From: Thermoanaerobaculia bacterium
GTDB lineage: Bacteria > Acidobacteriota > Thermoanaerobaculia > UBA5066
DNA: 6,007 bases
NCBI GenBank assembly: GCA_023717585.1
Contig: JAMQPJ010000234.1
Span: 1 to 6,007, forward strand
Direction of reading: 5' to 3'
A program made the position numbers and the translations under genes. Positions 5,385 through 6,007 of this stretch are shown piece by piece. Numbering within the stretch: the stretch's first letter is position 1; each line of letters begins with the position of its first letter. The notes beneath the pieces are model-generated. The model did no database searches and had not been told where the DNA came from. It saw only the letters and a list, made by a program, of their open reading frames with translations.

Positions 5385-6007
5385 ATGACCGGCGCCCCAG
5401 GCGGCTCGCTCCCGGAGACCGTCCCTCTCGTGGTGGTGAGGCGCGGCGGCAGCGTCGAGTCCGTTCATCGCGGCTCGGTCGCGGTCGTTTCCGGGGACGG
5501 GCGGCTCCTGGCCGCGGCGGGCGATCCCCGCTGGCCCGTCTTCCTGCGCTCCTCGGCCAAGCCCGCGCAGCTCGTTCCCTTCCTCGCGGGCGGGGGCGAG
5601 AGGCGGTTCGGGCTGTCGACGGAAGAGATCGCCCTCGCGGCCGCATCGCACGGCGGCGAGCCGTTCCACACGCACGTCGCCGCCGCGATGCTGGCCAAAG
5701 GGGGCTTCACGCCCGCGGATCTCCATTGCGGCGCGCACACGCCCAAGCACGAGGAGACCGCCCGCGCGCTGGCCCTCCGCCGCGAGGAACCCGGCCCGCT
5801 CCACAACAACTGTTCGGGAAAGCACGCGGCGATGCTCCTCGCCTGCCGGCTTTTCGGAGAGGATGCCAGGACGTACTGGAAACCGGAGCATCCGCTGCAG
5901 AAGAGGATCCTGGCCGCGCTTTCGCTTCTCGCGGGCGTCCCGGTCGCCCGGATCGGTCTCGCGGTGGACGGTTGTTCCGTCCCCGCGTTCCGGATCCCCC
6001 TCGAGAA
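5385..6007 (+). CDS. L-asparaginase II family protein (Rhizobium etli ReAV-like), 3'-truncated by the window edge
   Basis: The frame stays open from ATG 5385 to the window end (207 complete codons); the family is usually about 330-360 residues, so the C-terminal third is missing. The predicted role is hydrolysis of L-asparagine to aspartate and ammonia in the cytosol; no signal peptide is seen. Family motifs in order: RSSAKPAQ (55-62), SHGGEP (88-93), HNNCSGKHA (140-148) and DGCSVPAF (195-202). From memory of the R. etli ReAV structure, its catalytic Ser48, Lys51 and Ser80 and zinc ligands Cys135, Lys138 and Cys189 correspond to S56, K59, S88, C143, K146 and C197 here, all at a constant offset of eight. 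The second catalytic lysine would lie beyond the window. This is not the classical type I/II (EcAII-like) fold. ATG 5385 is the first start that keeps the N-terminal PLVVVRRGG strand; no good Shine-Dalgarno precedes it. The gene is divergent from the Mg2+ operon and looks functionally unrelated to it. Confidence 0.92.
   Translation, partial: MTGAPGGSLPETVPLVVVRRGGSVESVHRGSVAVVSGDGRLLAAAGDPRWPVFLRSSAKPAQLVPFLAGGGERRFGLSTEEIALAAASHGGEPFHTHVAAAMLAKGGFTPADLHCGAHTPKHEETARALALRREEPGPLHNNCSGKHAAMLLACRLFGEDARTYWKPEHPLQKRILAALSLLAGVPVARIGLAVDGCSVPAFRIPLE

Noticed and set aside
5326..5646. N-terminal extension of the MgtE-N/CBS protein from a start at 5646
   Set aside because: The extension is an Arg/Pro/Ser-rich translation that overlaps the divergent asparaginase gene. 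The GTG at 5325 matches the promoter position and the beginning of plausible protein sequence.

Overview
The window is uniformly GC-rich, densely coding bacterial chromosome. Codon third positions are overwhelmingly G or C, and one product is a Sec-exported outer-membrane beta-barrel, so the host has a Gram-negative envelope. The style (high GC, partly leaderless starts, a Rhizobium-etli-type asparaginase, nnr next to tsaE) would suit an Acidobacteriota, Myxococcota or similar environmental lineage. This taxonomic guess is weak. No mobile element, CRISPR array, tRNA or rRNA was seen. No stretch longer than about 100 bases lacks a gene, and nothing suggests recent transfer.

Layout. (1) Positions 1-1924, + strand: the 3' part of nnr (NAD(P)H-hydrate repair), whose start lies left of the window, then tsaE (tRNA t6A ATPase). 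The two overlap by four bases (GTGA) and form a housekeeping pair. (2) Positions 1928-2629, - strand: a small outer-membrane beta-barrel protein, ending only 3 bp from the end of tsaE in a tail-to-tail arrangement. (3) Positions 2729-5325, - strand: a two-gene operon. The first gene (5325 to 4015) encodes a soluble protein with two PRC-barrel-like segments, an MgtE-type N domain and an MgtE-type CBS pair, but no membrane domain. The second (4018 to 2729) encodes an 11-TM Nramp-fold transporter. They overlap by four bases (TTGA), and the Shine-Dalgarno of the second is carried in the last arginine codons of the first. (4) Positions 5385-6007, + strand: the 5' part of an asparaginase II family gene, divergent from the operon and running off the right edge.

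The most interesting element is the operon in (3). The Nramp protein has lost the hallmark transition-metal ligands: DPGN has become DAGG and MPH has become APW. This points away from Mn2+/Fe2+ and towards the Nramp-related magnesium transporter (NRMT) type. Its coupled partner is essentially the cytosolic Mg2+-sensing half of the MgtE channel with the channel itself removed. The simplest reading is a split Mg2+ uptake system in which an MgtE-like sensor gates or regulates a non-canonical Nramp permease. The operon appears to be read from a good sigma-70-like promoter (TTGACG, 17 bp, GACAAT) placed so that transcription would begin at the GTG start codon, giving a leaderless mRNA with no room for a Mg2+ riboswitch.
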